The notes beneath the pieces are model-generated. The model saw only the letters and a program-made list of their open reading frames with translations, had not been told where the DNA came from and did not search any database. A program made the position numbers and the translations under genes. This document shows positions 44,483 to 52,951 of a stretch of DNA of 64,000 bases, in pieces. Within the stretch, counting starts at the first letter, position 1; each line of letters starts with the position of its first letter. The stretch is from positions 124,001 to 188,000 of the forward strand of contig NZ_JABACI010000002.1 in NCBI RefSeq assembly GCF_012524205.1. Reading direction: 5' to 3'. Origin of the DNA: Microbacterium salsuginis. Lineage in GTDB: Bacteria; Actinomycetota; Actinomycetes; Actinomycetales; Microbacteriaceae.

Positions 44483-45598
44483 ATGAGGATCAGTGTCCCC
44501 ACCGAGGTGAAGAACAACGAGTACCGGGTCGCTCTCACCCCCGCGGGCGTGCACGACCTGGTGGCAGCGGGCCATGAGGTCATCGTGCAACGGGGTGCCG
44601 GCGAGGGGTCCGCGATGCCGGATTCCGAGTACGAGGCGGCCGGAGCCGTCCTCTTCGACGATGCCGCCGAGGTGTGGGCCCGGGCCGAGCTCCTGCTCAA
44701 GGTCAAAGAGCCGATCGCCAGCGAGTACGGCTACTTCCGTGACGACCTCGTGCTGTTCACCTACCTGCACCTGGCCGCGGACCGTCCGCTGACGGACCGG
44801 CTCATCGCCGACGGGGTCACCGCGATCGCGTACGAGACCGTGCAGGTCGCCGGCGGAGGGCTGCCGCTGCTCGCGCCGATGAGCGAGGTCGCGGGCCGTC
44901 TCGCACCGATGGTGGGCGCCTCGACGCTGATGCGCTCGGCGGGCGGGCTGGGTCTGCTGATGTCGGGCGTGCCCGGCACGCGCCCCGCGACGGTCACGGT
45001 CATCGGCGGCGGTGTCGCCGGCGCGAACTCGGCGTACATCGCCGCGGGCATGGGCGCCGATGTCACGATCTTCGACACCAACATCCAGCGACTCCGCTTC
45101 CTCGATGACCACTTCCAGGGTCGTGTGAAGACGGCGGCGTCGAACCCGCTCGACCTGGACCGCGCGGTGGTCTCGTCCGACCTCGTGATCGGGTCGGTGC
45201 TCATCCCCGGCGCGAAGGCGCCCAAGCTCGTGACCAACGAGATGGTCAGTCGCATGCGGCCCGGATCCGTGCTGGTCGACATCGCGGTCGATCAGGGCGG
45301 ATGCTTCGAGGACACGCACCCGACCACGCACGCCGAGCCGACCTTCCCGGTGCACGGCAGCATCTTCTACTGCGTCGCGAACATGCCCGGGGCGGTGCCG
45401 AACACGTCGACGTCGGCACTCACCAATGCCACCCTCCCCTACGTCCGCCAGATCGCGCGGCGCGGGTGGAAGACGGCTCTCGAGGCGGATCCGGCCCTCG
45501 CCGCGGGCTTGAACATCGTCGGTGGACGCGTGGTCAACGCCGGCGTCGCGACGGCGCACGAGCTGACCCTCGCGCCGCTCGCCGACGCACTGGCCTGA
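44483..45598 (+). CDS. ald: Alanine dehydrogenase
   Basis: NAD-dependent enzyme interconverting L-alanine and pyruvate plus ammonia. 371 residues, the family length. The start MRISVPTEVKNNEYRVALTP is typical. Pyruvate-binding residues lie in LLLKVKEPIASEY, NAD binds at VIGGGVAGANSAYIAAGMGA (about 174-193), and a late conserved stretch is DIAVDQGGCFE. The ATG at 44483 follows AAAGGA; in-frame sequence upstream belongs to the asparaginase region. Ends 9 bp from the convergent FtsK-like gene. Confidence 0.96.
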   Translation: MRISVPTEVKNNEYRVALTPAGVHDLVAAGHEVIVQRGAGEGSAMPDSEYEAAGAVLFDDAAEVWARAELLLKVKEPIASEYGYFRDDLVLFTYLHLAADRPLTDRLIADGVTAIAYETVQVAGGGLPLLAPMSEVAGRLAPMVGASTLMRSAGGLGLLMSGVPGTRPATVTVIGGGVAGANSAYIAAGMGADVTIFDTNIQRLRFLDDHFQGRVKTAASNPLDLDRAVVSSDLVIGSVLIPGAKAPKLVTNEMVSRMRPGSVLVDIAVDQGGCFEDTHPTTHAEPTFPVHGSIFYCVANMPGAVPNTSTSALTNATLPYVRQIARRGWKTALEADPALAAGLNIVGGRVVNAGVATAHELTLAPLADALA

Positions 45599-45607
45599 CG
45601 CACGACA

Positions 45608-48499
45608 TCACGCCGCAGCCGCCGGCAGGACGATGCGCTTCGGCGACGCACCCGCCGATACGAGCCAGGCGCGCCCGGCGCCCGGCTCGCAGTAGGGCGG
45701 GAGCTCACGCACACCTATGAGCACCCGCAGCTCCGCGGCGCAGGACGTGTCGACCACCAGGTCGTGGTCGCCGCGCAGGTCGGCGAGCAGACGCCAGTGA
45801 CGCTGCCACTCGTCAGGCTCGCCGACCAGTACGGTCCGTCCCTCGGCGACGGCGGGGTCGGCCGCGTACCGGTCCACCTCGACCAGCCGGGCGCCCTGCT
45901 GCTCCCAGGCGGCCAACGCCTCGCGCGCGGCGGGAGAGCGGCGGGCGACGAACCCGGCGAGCGGACCGGACGGATGCCACGGCACCGGGCGTGCCGGGGC
46001 GAGGAGCGGTCGCTGGGCTGCGAGCGCCACTTGCACCGTCAGTCCCGCCCATCGTCCGCGGCCGGCGGGGGCGTCGGGATCGAAGAGCCCGGGGTCTCCG
46101 CCGGCCGCGGCGTAATCGGTGCGGTTCGCATAAGGCAGCAGCAGCCGCCGGGGCACGAGGTCCGCGATCCGCGACACTGCGCCGGTGAGGCGGTGGGCGC
46201 CCACCACGACGAGGACGCCCGCATCGCCCGCGCGTCGCACGATCGTCTCGAGGCGTTCCACGACGAGCTGGGCATACTCCGAGGGCAGCCGCGTGGCGAG
46301 GGCGTCCAGGTCGTCGACGAGTATCACCACGCCCGGTTCCGGCAGCCGTTCGGCGAGCGCCGCGACCGCGTCCCACAGGCCCTCGGCGTCGTGCGGAAGG
46401 CGCACCACCCCGCGGGACGCTTGCGCGGCCAACAGGTCCAGCGCGTTGCTGACGCCCGACTCCGCTCCCCCGAGCACGAGCACACCGCGGTCCGCGGGGC
46501 TCACCGACACGGCCCGCTGACGCTGCAGCGCGGGCTCGTCGGCCAGCGCCAGCAGGAACCGCCCGTCGCGGTCCTCCGTCATGCCGCCGTGATGCTCACG
46601 CGCTGGTTCGACGCGGCCCCGCAGTTCGGTGAGAGACAGGAGGTCCGGCAGCGCCGGGAGCCACGGCCGTCGAGGTGCCCGATCTCCCGCGCGCGCGATC
46701 GCCGCCGCGACGTCGTCGGGCCCCGAGAGGGCGATCGAGACCCGCTGCGGCGCCGAGTCGCCGGCACGACGGACGAGCGCGATGCCGCGGCCGTGCACAC
46801 CGCCGGGCAGCCTGGCCGCCTCGTCGGTGCCGAGGAGGGCGCGGCTGTCAGCGGCATCCGTCACCCGAAGGCTCACGCGCAGCGGACAGTTCGCGAGGAG
46901 GTTCTCGCGGATCACGCCCGCCGCGCGCTGCGTGCCGATGACGAGGTGGATCCCCAGCGCCCGTCCGCGCGCTGCGACATCGGCGAAGAGGGCGCTCATC
47001 TCGGGGTGATCTCCGAGCAGGGCCGCGAACTCGTCCACCACGACCACCAGCCGCGGCAACTCCACCCGCGGATCGAGGATGTCACGGGCCCCGACGCTCG
47101 CAATCGTGGCCTCGCGGCGCCGCAGCTCGGCCCGCAGGCTCTCGATCGCACGTCGCGCGCCGGCGCCGTCGAGGTCGGTGATGACGCCCGTCACGTGGGG
47201 GACGCCCACGAGCGCGTCGAACGCGGTGCCGCCCTTGAAGTCGGCGAGCAGAAAGCTCACCTCATCGGTGCTGCGCGTCGCGCAGAGCGCGAGGATCCAC
47301 GTGATGAGCAGCTCGCTCTTGCCCGAGCCGGTGACACCGATGACCACCGCATGCGGACCGTCGGCGACGAGGTCCACGATGGCCGGCTCACCGCCGGCGA
47401 TTCCCACGACCGCCGGAAGCCGGTCCCGTCCACCCGCGGGCGTCGCGGCGAGCATCGACGACAGCGGCATGGGCGCCCGGCTCCCTCGCTCGAGCCCCAG
47501 GCTGCGCTCGGCGCGAGACGCGAGCATCGCCGCGATCTCGGCCGCCTGCCGCTCGCTGACGGCCTCGACCCGCAGCGGCACGGCTTCACCGTCGCGCTCC
47601 AGTACCGCGGCATCCGGCGAGCGCACGGTGATCACGGCGCCGCACCGCGGCGGGAGCGGGTCGCCCGGGGCGCACCGCGCGATCGTCACCTGCGCCTCCG
47701 CCGGAGCATGGTCCCCCGGACCCGGCAGGGCCACAGCCACTCCCTGCGGTGCGACGCGATGCGGCAGCGCGTCGGCCCAGCTCGACGAGTCGCGCGTGGG
47801 CCCCACGATGCGCAACTCACCCGGCGGCACGGCGAGGAACAGCTGGAGAGCAAGGGCGCGATGCACCGCGGCGGCTGCGGCGCCCGTGCCCACCACGACG
47901 ACACCGTCTTCGGCACGGATCACGACCGGGCCGTCGCTCAGGCGGACCGACCGGCGACGCAGGCCGGCAGCATCCGGATCTCCCTCACCGCCGACCACAC
48001 GCACGCCGCTCGCGATCTCGCCGGCGCCTGCCACCAGACCCAGGCCGTCCGCTCCTGCACGCCAGATCGCCTCGTCGCGCGTCACGAGGCGGGCCACGTC
48101 GGGATGCCGCGCCCACAGTCTTCGGCGCTCGAGCTCGTGGCGTCGAGCCACCGCCGCCGAGACGCGCTCTCGGGCCGCAGCAGCGTCCGATGCCGCACGG
48201 CGTCGATCGCGGCGTGCCGCTCTCTTGCCGTCCCCCACGGTGGCCACCGCGATGAGCGGACCGAGGAGAGCCAGCCACAACGACAGCACCGAGCCGGTCA
48301 CCAGCCACAGTGCTACCGCGCCCACGAGAGGGACGATCGCGGCGACGACAGGAAGCGGCGGCCGCGGCGGCGGCGTCCAGGCCGCTGGGAGCGTCAGCGG
48401 CTCGTCGTCGAGCTCTGCCGGGCCGGAGGAGACGCCGGCATCGGAGCTCGGAGCGGGAGCCGTCGGAGTCGACGGCCGCGAGGCGAGAGAGGAACGCAC
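45608..48499 (-). CDS. FtsK/SpoIIIE-type ATPase resembling EccC of type VII secretion
   Basis: 963 residues. Two N-terminal helices (about 48-85) anchor it. The first ATPase domain has Walker A GVTGSGKSELL (about 388-398) and Walker B LVVVVDEFAALL (about 480-492), followed by GTQRAAGVI. A second domain follows with a degenerate loop (LGGAESGVSN, near 675, no Lys) and an intact-looking VVILVDDLDAL. The layout matches EccC/EssC motors with fewer domains. No WXG100 or other secretion genes are in the window. A PP2C phosphatase gene precedes it by 65 bp. The GTG start at 48499 has GAGG immediately before it, so the exact start is uncertain. Confidence 0.82.
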   Translation of the reverse strand: MRSSLASRPSTPTAPAPSSDAGVSSGPAELDDEPLTLPAAWTPPPRPPLPVVAAIVPLVGAVALWLVTGSVLSLWLALLGPLIAVATVGDGKRAARRDRRRAASDAAAARERVSAAVARRHELERRRLWARHPDVARLVTRDEAIWRAGADGLGLVAGAGEIASGVRVVGGEGDPDAAGLRRRSVRLSDGPVVIRAEDGVVVVGTGAAAAAVHRALALQLFLAVPPGELRIVGPTRDSSSWADALPHRVAPQGVAVALPGPGDHAPAEAQVTIARCAPGDPLPPRCGAVITVRSPDAAVLERDGEAVPLRVEAVSERQAAEIAAMLASRAERSLGLERGSRAPMPLSSMLAATPAGGRDRLPAVVGIAGGEPAIVDLVADGPHAVVIGVTGSGKSELLITWILALCATRSTDEVSFLLADFKGGTAFDALVGVPHVTGVITDLDGAGARRAIESLRAELRRREATIASVGARDILDPRVELPRLVVVVDEFAALLGDHPEMSALFADVAARGRALGIHLVIGTQRAAGVIRENLLANCPLRVSLRVTDAADSRALLGTDEAARLPGGVHGRGIALVRRAGDSAPQRVSIALSGPDDVAAAIARAGDRAPRRPWLPALPDLLSLTELRGRVEPAREHHGGMTEDRDGRFLLALADEPALQRQRAVSVSPADRGVLVLGGAESGVSNALDLLAAQASRGVVRLPHDAEGLWDAVAALAERLPEPGVVILVDDLDALATRLPSEYAQLVVERLETIVRRAGDAGVLVVVGAHRLTGAVSRIADLVPRRLLLPYANRTDYAAAGGDPGLFDPDAPAGRGRWAGLTVQVALAAQRPLLAPARPVPWHPSGPLAGFVARRSPAAREALAAWEQQGARLVEVDRYAADPAVAEGRTVLVGEPDEWQRHWRLLADLRGDHDLVVDTSCAAELRVLIGVRELPPYCEPGAGRAWLVSAGASPKRIVLPAAAA

Positions 48500-48564
48500 A
48501 CCTCAGTTCACCGCGAAGCCCGACCGCTGAGGACGTCGGTCACGGCATCTGTGCAGAACGGCGC

Positions 48565-49404
48565 TCAGTCCCCGGCTGGGGAGGAACCGGCGTCGTCGTC
48601 CGAGTCGCGCTCGGCGTCATCGGAGCGACCGGCGCCCTCGGGGTGTCTCACGTCGAGCACGATCACGGTGATGTTGTCGCGGCCGCCGTTCTCGAGCGCG
48701 GCGTCCAGCATCGCAGTCACGGCATCGGCGGGATCGGAGTTCTCGTCGAGGAAGTGACGGATGCCGTAGTCCGTGAGCTCTTTCGTCAACCCGTCCGAGC
48801 AGATCACAAAGCGGTCGCCGTCGGCCACATCCAGCCGGACGTAGTCGGGCGTGACGCCCTCGCTGGGCCCGACCGCACGCGTGATGACGTTGCCGTACGG
48901 GTGATTCTCGGCCTCTTCCGGACTGAGTCGGCCGGCTGCCACCAGCTCCTGCACGACAGAGTGATCCGTCGTGATCTGGATGATGGCACCGTCTCGTACG
49001 AGATACACGCGTGAGTCGCCGATGTTGAGCGTGACCCAGTGCGGGGCATCCCCGCTGGTGTCGAGGAACACGCCCGTGACAGTCGTGCCGGTACCGTCGT
49101 CGGTGGCCTCGGGGTGGGCGGCGATGTCTTTCACCGCGCGGGCGAGGGCCTTCTCGATGGTCTTGGGTGTCACGGTGCCGCTCTCGGCGAGAGCGCTCAG
49201 GCGCTCGATGGTGCGCGCACTGGCGATCTCGCCACCGACGTGGCCGCCCATCCCGTCGGCGACGACGAACAGCGGGAACGCCGCGAAGACGGCGTCCTGG
49301 TTGACCTCACGCCGCCGTCCGGTGTCGGTGGCCGCGGCCCATGTCAGCTCGAGCTCTCCGCCGGGGACCGGTACCGTCCGGGACTGGGTGGAGACGTCGA
49401 CCAC
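48565..49404 (-). CDS. PP2C-type Ser/Thr protein phosphatase
   Basis: 279-residue cytoplasmic phosphatase of the PPM family, metal-dependent. Motifs in order: DTGRRREVNQDAV, VVADGMGGHVGGE, DGTGTTVTG, NIGDSRVYLVRDG, CSDGLTKEL and NITVIVLDV. An acidic tail of about 25 residues follows. It removes phosphate from proteins, normally opposing a PknB-like kinase, but none is in the window. I start at the GTG at 49404 behind GGGGAGG. It is upstream of the EccC-like gene on the same strand and may be co-transcribed. Confidence 0.92.
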   Translation of the reverse strand: MVDVSTQSRTVPVPGGELELTWAAATDTGRRREVNQDAVFAAFPLFVVADGMGGHVGGEIASARTIERLSALAESGTVTPKTIEKALARAVKDIAAHPEATDDGTGTTVTGVFLDTSGDAPHWVTLNIGDSRVYLVRDGAIIQITTDHSVVQELVAAGRLSPEEAENHPYGNVITRAVGPSEGVTPDYVRLDVADGDRFVICSDGLTKELTDYGIRHFLDENSDPADAVTAMLDAALENGGRDNITVIVLDVRHPEGAGRSDDAERDSDDDAGSSPAGD

Positions 49405-49511
49405 GCGTTGTCCTCCCCATCGGCCGGCTCCAGGGCCGGTCGGCCCCGCGTCCTCACATACTAGTGGGTTCACCGGCACCGGCTTCGGAGCCGGCGGCGG
49501 GCGACGCGCCG

Positions 49512-50528
49512 TCAGATTCGCGCGCCCGGGTCGTCCGGCAGCGGGAAGAGCGCATCGATCGCGGCGATCTCGGCAGCGGTCGGCGACCAGGCGGTCGCGG
49601 CGGCCGCATTGGCCCTGACCTGCTCGGCGCTCGTGGCTCCCGCGATGACACTCGAGAGGGCCGGGCGAGACAGCAGCCACCCGAAGGTCGCCTCGAGCAT
49701 CGTCAGGCCCCGCTCGTCGCAGAACGCGCGGTACTCGTCCAGGGCGTCCCAGGGCGCCTCCTGCCACACATGCTGCCGCTGGCGCATGATCCGGGAATCG
49801 GCCGGCGCGTGGTCACGGGTGAACTTGCCGGTGAGCAGCCCGTTGTGCAGCGGGAAGTACGGCAGGAATCCGAGGCCGAACCGCTCGACGGCGGGCAGCA
49901 CTTCCCGCTCGGCCGCGCGAGCCAGGAGGCTGTAGTGGTTCTGCGCAGACACGAAGGGGATGCCCTCGCGCCGAGCCGCCACGAGATGAGCTTCGGCGAT
50001 CTGCCACCCCGAGAAGTTCGAGTGGCCGATGTAGCGGACCTTTCCTTCGCGCACCAGGTCGGCCAGCACGTCGAGGGTCTCCTCGATCGGCGTGTGCGGG
50101 TCGGGCGTGTGCAGCTGGTACAGGTCGATCCAGTCGGTCTGCAGGCGGCTCAGGGATGCCTCGACCGCGCGTCTCGCGTAGGTGCGGGATGCCTTCGCTC
50201 CGGCGACCGGGTATCCCATGTCGCGCCCTGAATGCCCGAACTTGGTCGCGAGTGTGATCCGGTCACGGCGGCCCTTGAGCGCCTCGCCCATCAGGGTCTC
50301 GGACAGCCCCGGATCCCTCCCGTACATGTCGGCGGTGTCGAGGAAGGTCACTCCCGCGTCGATCGCGGCATCCAGGACGTCCCGGGTGCCCTCGATCGTC
50401 TCGGTGCGGGTGCCGGGCCGGCCGAAGTTGTTGCAGCCGAGCCCTACCGCCGAGACGAGGAGCCCGGAGGAGCCCACCCGGCGGGAGGGGACGGCGTCGG
50501 CGTGGTCAGCGGAGGCAGCGGCGGTCAC
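49512..50528 (-). CDS. Aldo/keto reductase
   Basis: 338-residue NADPH-dependent reductase of the AKR superfamily, single TIM barrel. The tetrad can be placed: Asp and Tyr in FLDTADMYG, Lys in LATKFGHSG, His in YQLHTPDP. The C-terminal GATSAEQVRANA stretch binds the cofactor phosphate. Substrate unknown. I start at the GTG at 50528, 7 nt after TAACGT. The 178 bp upstream holds the inverted-repeat element and a palindromic terminator. Confidence 0.92.
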   Translation of the reverse strand: MTAAASADHADAVPSRRVGSSGLLVSAVGLGCNNFGRPGTRTETIEGTRDVLDAAIDAGVTFLDTADMYGRDPGLSETLMGEALKGRRDRITLATKFGHSGRDMGYPVAGAKASRTYARRAVEASLSRLQTDWIDLYQLHTPDPHTPIEETLDVLADLVREGKVRYIGHSNFSGWQIAEAHLVAARREGIPFVSAQNHYSLLARAAEREVLPAVERFGLGFLPYFPLHNGLLTGKFTRDHAPADSRIMRQRQHVWQEAPWDALDEYRAFCDERGLTMLEATFGWLLSRPALSSVIAGATSAEQVRANAAAATAWSPTAAEIAAIDALFPLPDDPGARI

Positions 50529-50535
50529 ACGTTCC

Positions 50536-50541
50536 ACGTTA
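50536..50541 (-). promoter_or_regulatory. Putative -10 element, leaderless aldo/keto reductase transcript
   Basis: TAACGT on the minus strand, 7 nt before the GTG at 50528. Confidence 0.45.
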
Positions 50542-50577
50542 GCCGCCGCGGCATCCGCCAGCAGACACAATCCCACC

Positions 50578-50642
50578 CCGTTCGAATCGCGCACTTTACA
50601 GTCCGAGGCGGCTGGTTGGTGCAAAGTGCGCGATTCGAACGG
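50578..50642. repeat. Long inverted-repeat element, copy 1
   Basis: Perfect 20-bp arms (50578-50597 and 50623-50642) around a 25-nt loop. The arm core TTCGAATCGCGCACTTT and its complement recur in copy 2 at 63439-63499, which also has a 25-nt loop. On the minus strand both copies continue with CACCAA after the first arm. It lies between the aldo/keto reductase gene and the terminator of the DUF5684 gene. Confidence 0.85.
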
Positions 50643-50665
50643 CGGATCGTGGCCGATACATGGCG

Positions 50666-50697
50666 TCGGCCCCTCACCGGATCCGGTGAGGGGCCGA
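50666..50697 (-). terminator. Palindromic terminator after the DUF5684 gene
   Basis: A 32-bp perfect palindrome (arms 50666-50681 and 50682-50697, centre GGATCC), 9 nt after the DUF5684 stop. As RNA it folds into a 14-bp stem with a 4-nt loop. No T-run follows. Confidence 0.75.
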
Positions 50698-50706
50698 CTC
50701 GTGCTG

Positions 50707-51510
50707 CTACGGACGCGGCGCGTCGGGCGCGTCGGGCGCGTCCGGCGACGGCGGGGTCGTCGGCGGCTCCGGGCTGGCCGGTGCGTCGGTCGCCGGGGAC
50801 GCAGCGGGCGGCTCCGTCGATGCCGGCGGACGGGTCACCGGAGGCTCCGCGGCCGCGGGCGGCGTGGAGGCGGGCGGCGTCGGTGCCGCCGGGGGTGCGG
50901 CATACCCCGACGGCGGCGCGGCCGGCGGCTGGTATCCGGCCGGGGGCTGGTACCCCGCGGGCGGCTGGTAGCCGGGAGCGGTGGCAGGGTTGGCCGGGTA
51001 GCCTCCGCTGGGAACCTGGCTCGGAACGCCCGACCACACGGTGTTGTCGGCCAGGAAGTTGCCCGCCCACGGCGCGGCGGGGATGGCCGTGTTCCAGCGC
51101 GAGCGGTCGAAGGCGTTGATGCCCAGCCACACGATCGCGAGGAAGAAGTACAGGATCAGCCAAACGGCTTCCTTCTGCAGCTTCAGGCCCACGCGCCACG
51201 CCGCCAGGAGCGAGTAGATGAAGGCCGCGAGGCCGATCAGCCAGCCGAGCACCGGCACCCAGCCGAGCACGGCCGTGCCGCCCCAGAGGACCAGCAGCCA
51301 CCAGGGGTTCAGGTCACCCAGCTTGACGAAGATGAGGGTGTTGTAGACGGGAACCCACGCGCGCCACTTGCCCTGCACTCCCGCCTTCTCGAAGATCTTC
51401 ATCAGGAACCAGGAGCCGATGACGTATCCGGCGATCGCGAACAGGAAGATGATCGGGGCGATGACGAGCCAGGCGATCAGACCGCCGACCCCGTCGTAGT
51501 CGTTATACAT
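50707..51510 (-). CDS. DUF5684-like membrane protein with Pro-rich tail
   Basis: 267 residues. The N-terminal 135 hold about four membrane helices with GKWRAWVPVYNTLIFVKLG, characteristic of DUF5684 and related small signal-peptidase-linked proteins. The C-terminal 130 residues are low-complexity Pro/Ala with three GYQPPA repeats and Asp-Ala-Pro-rich end. The tail is probably disordered; which side of the membrane it faces is unclear. Function unknown. The stop is followed by a palindromic terminator. Confidence 0.8.
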   Translation of the reverse strand: MYNDYDGVGGLIAWLVIAPIIFLFAIAGYVIGSWFLMKIFEKAGVQGKWRAWVPVYNTLIFVKLGDLNPWWLLVLWGGTAVLGWVPVLGWLIGLAAFIYSLLAAWRVGLKLQKEAVWLILYFFLAIVWLGINAFDRSRWNTAIPAAPWAGNFLADNTVWSGVPSQVPSGGYPANPATAPGYQPPAGYQPPAGYQPPAAPPSGYAAPPAAPTPPASTPPAAAEPPVTRPPASTEPPAASPATDAPASPEPPTTPPSPDAPDAPDAPRP

Positions 51511-51656
51511 GGAGCGACCTCCAAGAGAGTCGATTCGAACGCATCACGGGCGTCCGCGGGACCCCTGCCCCGCGGCTCACATGCTATCGACGCTCACAGC
51601 TTCCTGTCAGCATTCGCTCCGTGTCGGGGGGATGGCCACCGCATCGGTCCGATGGA
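51511..51656. other. Divergent intergenic region with a small hairpin
   Basis: About 145 bp between the DUF5684 and DUF4282 genes. It contains a 7-bp GC stem (CCGCGGG at 51554-51560 with CCCGCGG at 51569-51575) and probably both promoters. The stretch CGATTCGAAC near 51531-51540 matches ten bases of the inverted-repeat element, but no second arm is present. Confidence 0.5.
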
Positions 51657-51662
51657 TAGCCT
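51657..51662 (+). promoter_or_regulatory. Putative -10 element for the DUF4282 gene
   Basis: TAGCCT 29 nt before the ATG at 51692. The implied leader of about 20 nt carries a GAAGGAG ribosome-binding site. Confidence 0.4.
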
Positions 51663-51691
51663 GAGCACATCGGCCTGACGAAGGAGCCTCC

Positions 51692-52183
51692 ATGTCCGAC
51701 CAGAACCCGCCCGCCGCCTCTCCCCCGCCGCTGCCGGAGCAGTCCGCGGCGGAGGCCGCCCGCGCAACGGGCGCGCCGACGTCGCGTCCGGCCCACCACC
51801 CTGCCGCGGACCCCGACGACACCGGCGTGCCCACCGTGACCGGCGACGCCGGTGACGTGGGGCGAGGCTTCTTCGCCGCCCTGTTCGACCTGTCGTTCCG
51901 CACCTTCATCACGCGGCGGCTGGCCAGCGTCTTCTACTTCGTCGGGCTCATCGCGATCGCGATCGGCTTCATCGTCTACTTCGTGGGCGGCATCCTCAAC
52001 GGCATCTCGCTGCTGTGGTTCAACGTCGGGGCAGGCGTCACCGCGATCATCGCGACGGTCGTGATCGTGCCGGTCCTGACCTTCCTGGCGATCATCCTGC
52101 TGAGGTTCGTGATCGAAGGAGTCGTGGCCCTCATCGCGATCGCCGAGAACACCGAGCGCACCGCGCAGCACACCAAGCGCTGA
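51692..52183 (+). CDS. DUF4282 domain membrane protein
   Basis: 163 residues: a 60-residue Pro/Ala-rich cytoplasmic-looking N-terminus, then a DUF4282 domain (GFFAALFDLSFRTFITRRLASVFY) with two membrane helices (about 82-106 and 113-140) and a short polar end. Function unknown. A clear GAAGGAG site precedes the ATG. It is convergent with yaaA, with 4 bp between the stop codons. Confidence 0.85.
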   Translation: MSDQNPPAASPPPLPEQSAAEAARATGAPTSRPAHHPAADPDDTGVPTVTGDAGDVGRGFFAALFDLSFRTFITRRLASVFYFVGLIAIAIGFIVYFVGGILNGISLLWFNVGAGVTAIIATVVIVPVLTFLAIILLRFVIEGVVALIAIAENTERTAQHTKR

Positions 52184-52187
52184 CGCG

Positions 52188-52937
52188 TCAGGCGAAGAGC
52201 TCGAGCTCGTCGCGCGCTCCATCGCGGACACGCAGGCCCACAGCATCCGCCCATCGCAGGAATCCGCTCGCGGACCCGATGCGCGGGCGATCCTCGGCCA
52301 GACGGCGAACAAGGGCGCCCTTGGCGTGCTTGTTGAAATGGTTGAGCGCGCGCACCGCGCCATCGCCGCTCTCGCTGACGACGCGGACGTACCGCGCGCT
52401 GACGGAGGGCGGCACCGCACCCAGGGCGACGTAGGCCTCGGATCGCAGATCGAGGACGAACCGGGGAGCGAGGTCGTGGAGCGCCCTCGTCACGGCGTCG
52501 CCCCACACACGGCGCAGCGGAGGCAAGCCGGGGATGGATGCGGCGGCACCCAGCCGGTAGGACGGAATCGCGTCGAGCGCGCCCACCGGGCCGAAGGGCG
52601 CGGAGTGGATCATCACGTGCGTCGCGAGCCAGCGCCGGGCGGAGGCGTCGAGGGATGCCGCGTCCAGAGCGTCGTACAGGACGCCGGTGTAACGATCGAT
52701 GGCCGCCATCGTGGGCGCCTCACGCAAGCCCGCGTTGACGGCGATCTCGCCCCGCTGCGTCGCCCCGAGCTTGAGCACGCGCGCGGCCTCGTCCTCGTCG
52801 GCCGACAGCGCGACGAGCGCATCGACCACCACCTCGCGCTGCGGCGCGAGCGAAGGCAGTGCCAGAGCCGCCGTCTGCAGCGGCTTCGTGCGTCCGCCGG
52901 ATCGCTTGGTCTCGGACGGGGGAAGCAGAATCAGCAT
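52188..52937 (-). CDS. yaaA: Peroxide stress protein YaaA
   Basis: 249-residue DUF328/YaaA protein, which in E. coli lowers free intracellular iron under hydrogen peroxide stress. The family start LLPPSETKRSGG, the segment DLRSEAYVALG and the motif NHFNKHAKG are present. It follows the ATP synthase operon on the same strand but is separated from it by a repeat-derived hairpin, so it probably has its own promoter. Confidence 0.92.
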   Translation of the reverse strand: MLILLPPSETKRSGGRTKPLQTAALALPSLAPQREVVVDALVALSADEDEAARVLKLGATQRGEIAVNAGLREAPTMAAIDRYTGVLYDALDAASLDASARRWLATHVMIHSAPFGPVGALDAIPSYRLGAAASIPGLPPLRRVWGDAVTRALHDLAPRFVLDLRSEAYVALGAVPPSVSARYVRVVSESGDGAVRALNHFNKHAKGALVRRLAEDRPRIGSASGFLRWADAVGLRVRDGARDELELFA

Positions 52938-52951
52938 GTGGTGTGCCTTGC

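Noticed and set aside
45764..48757. 997-codon plus-strand frame opposite the EccC-like gene
   Set aside because: The minus-strand product has clear Walker motifs; the plus frame has none and runs on into the gap.
50578..50642. tRNA-like T-loop (GTTCGAATC) inside the inverted repeat
   Set aside because: The match is limited to the T-loop consensus. There is no acceptor stem, anticodon arm or CCA end, and the copy at 63439 lacks the leading G.
51524..51540. Possible third copy of the inverted repeat
   Set aside because: Only CGATTCGAAC matches; the remaining arm and its partner are absent, so chance or a decayed remnant cannot be told apart.
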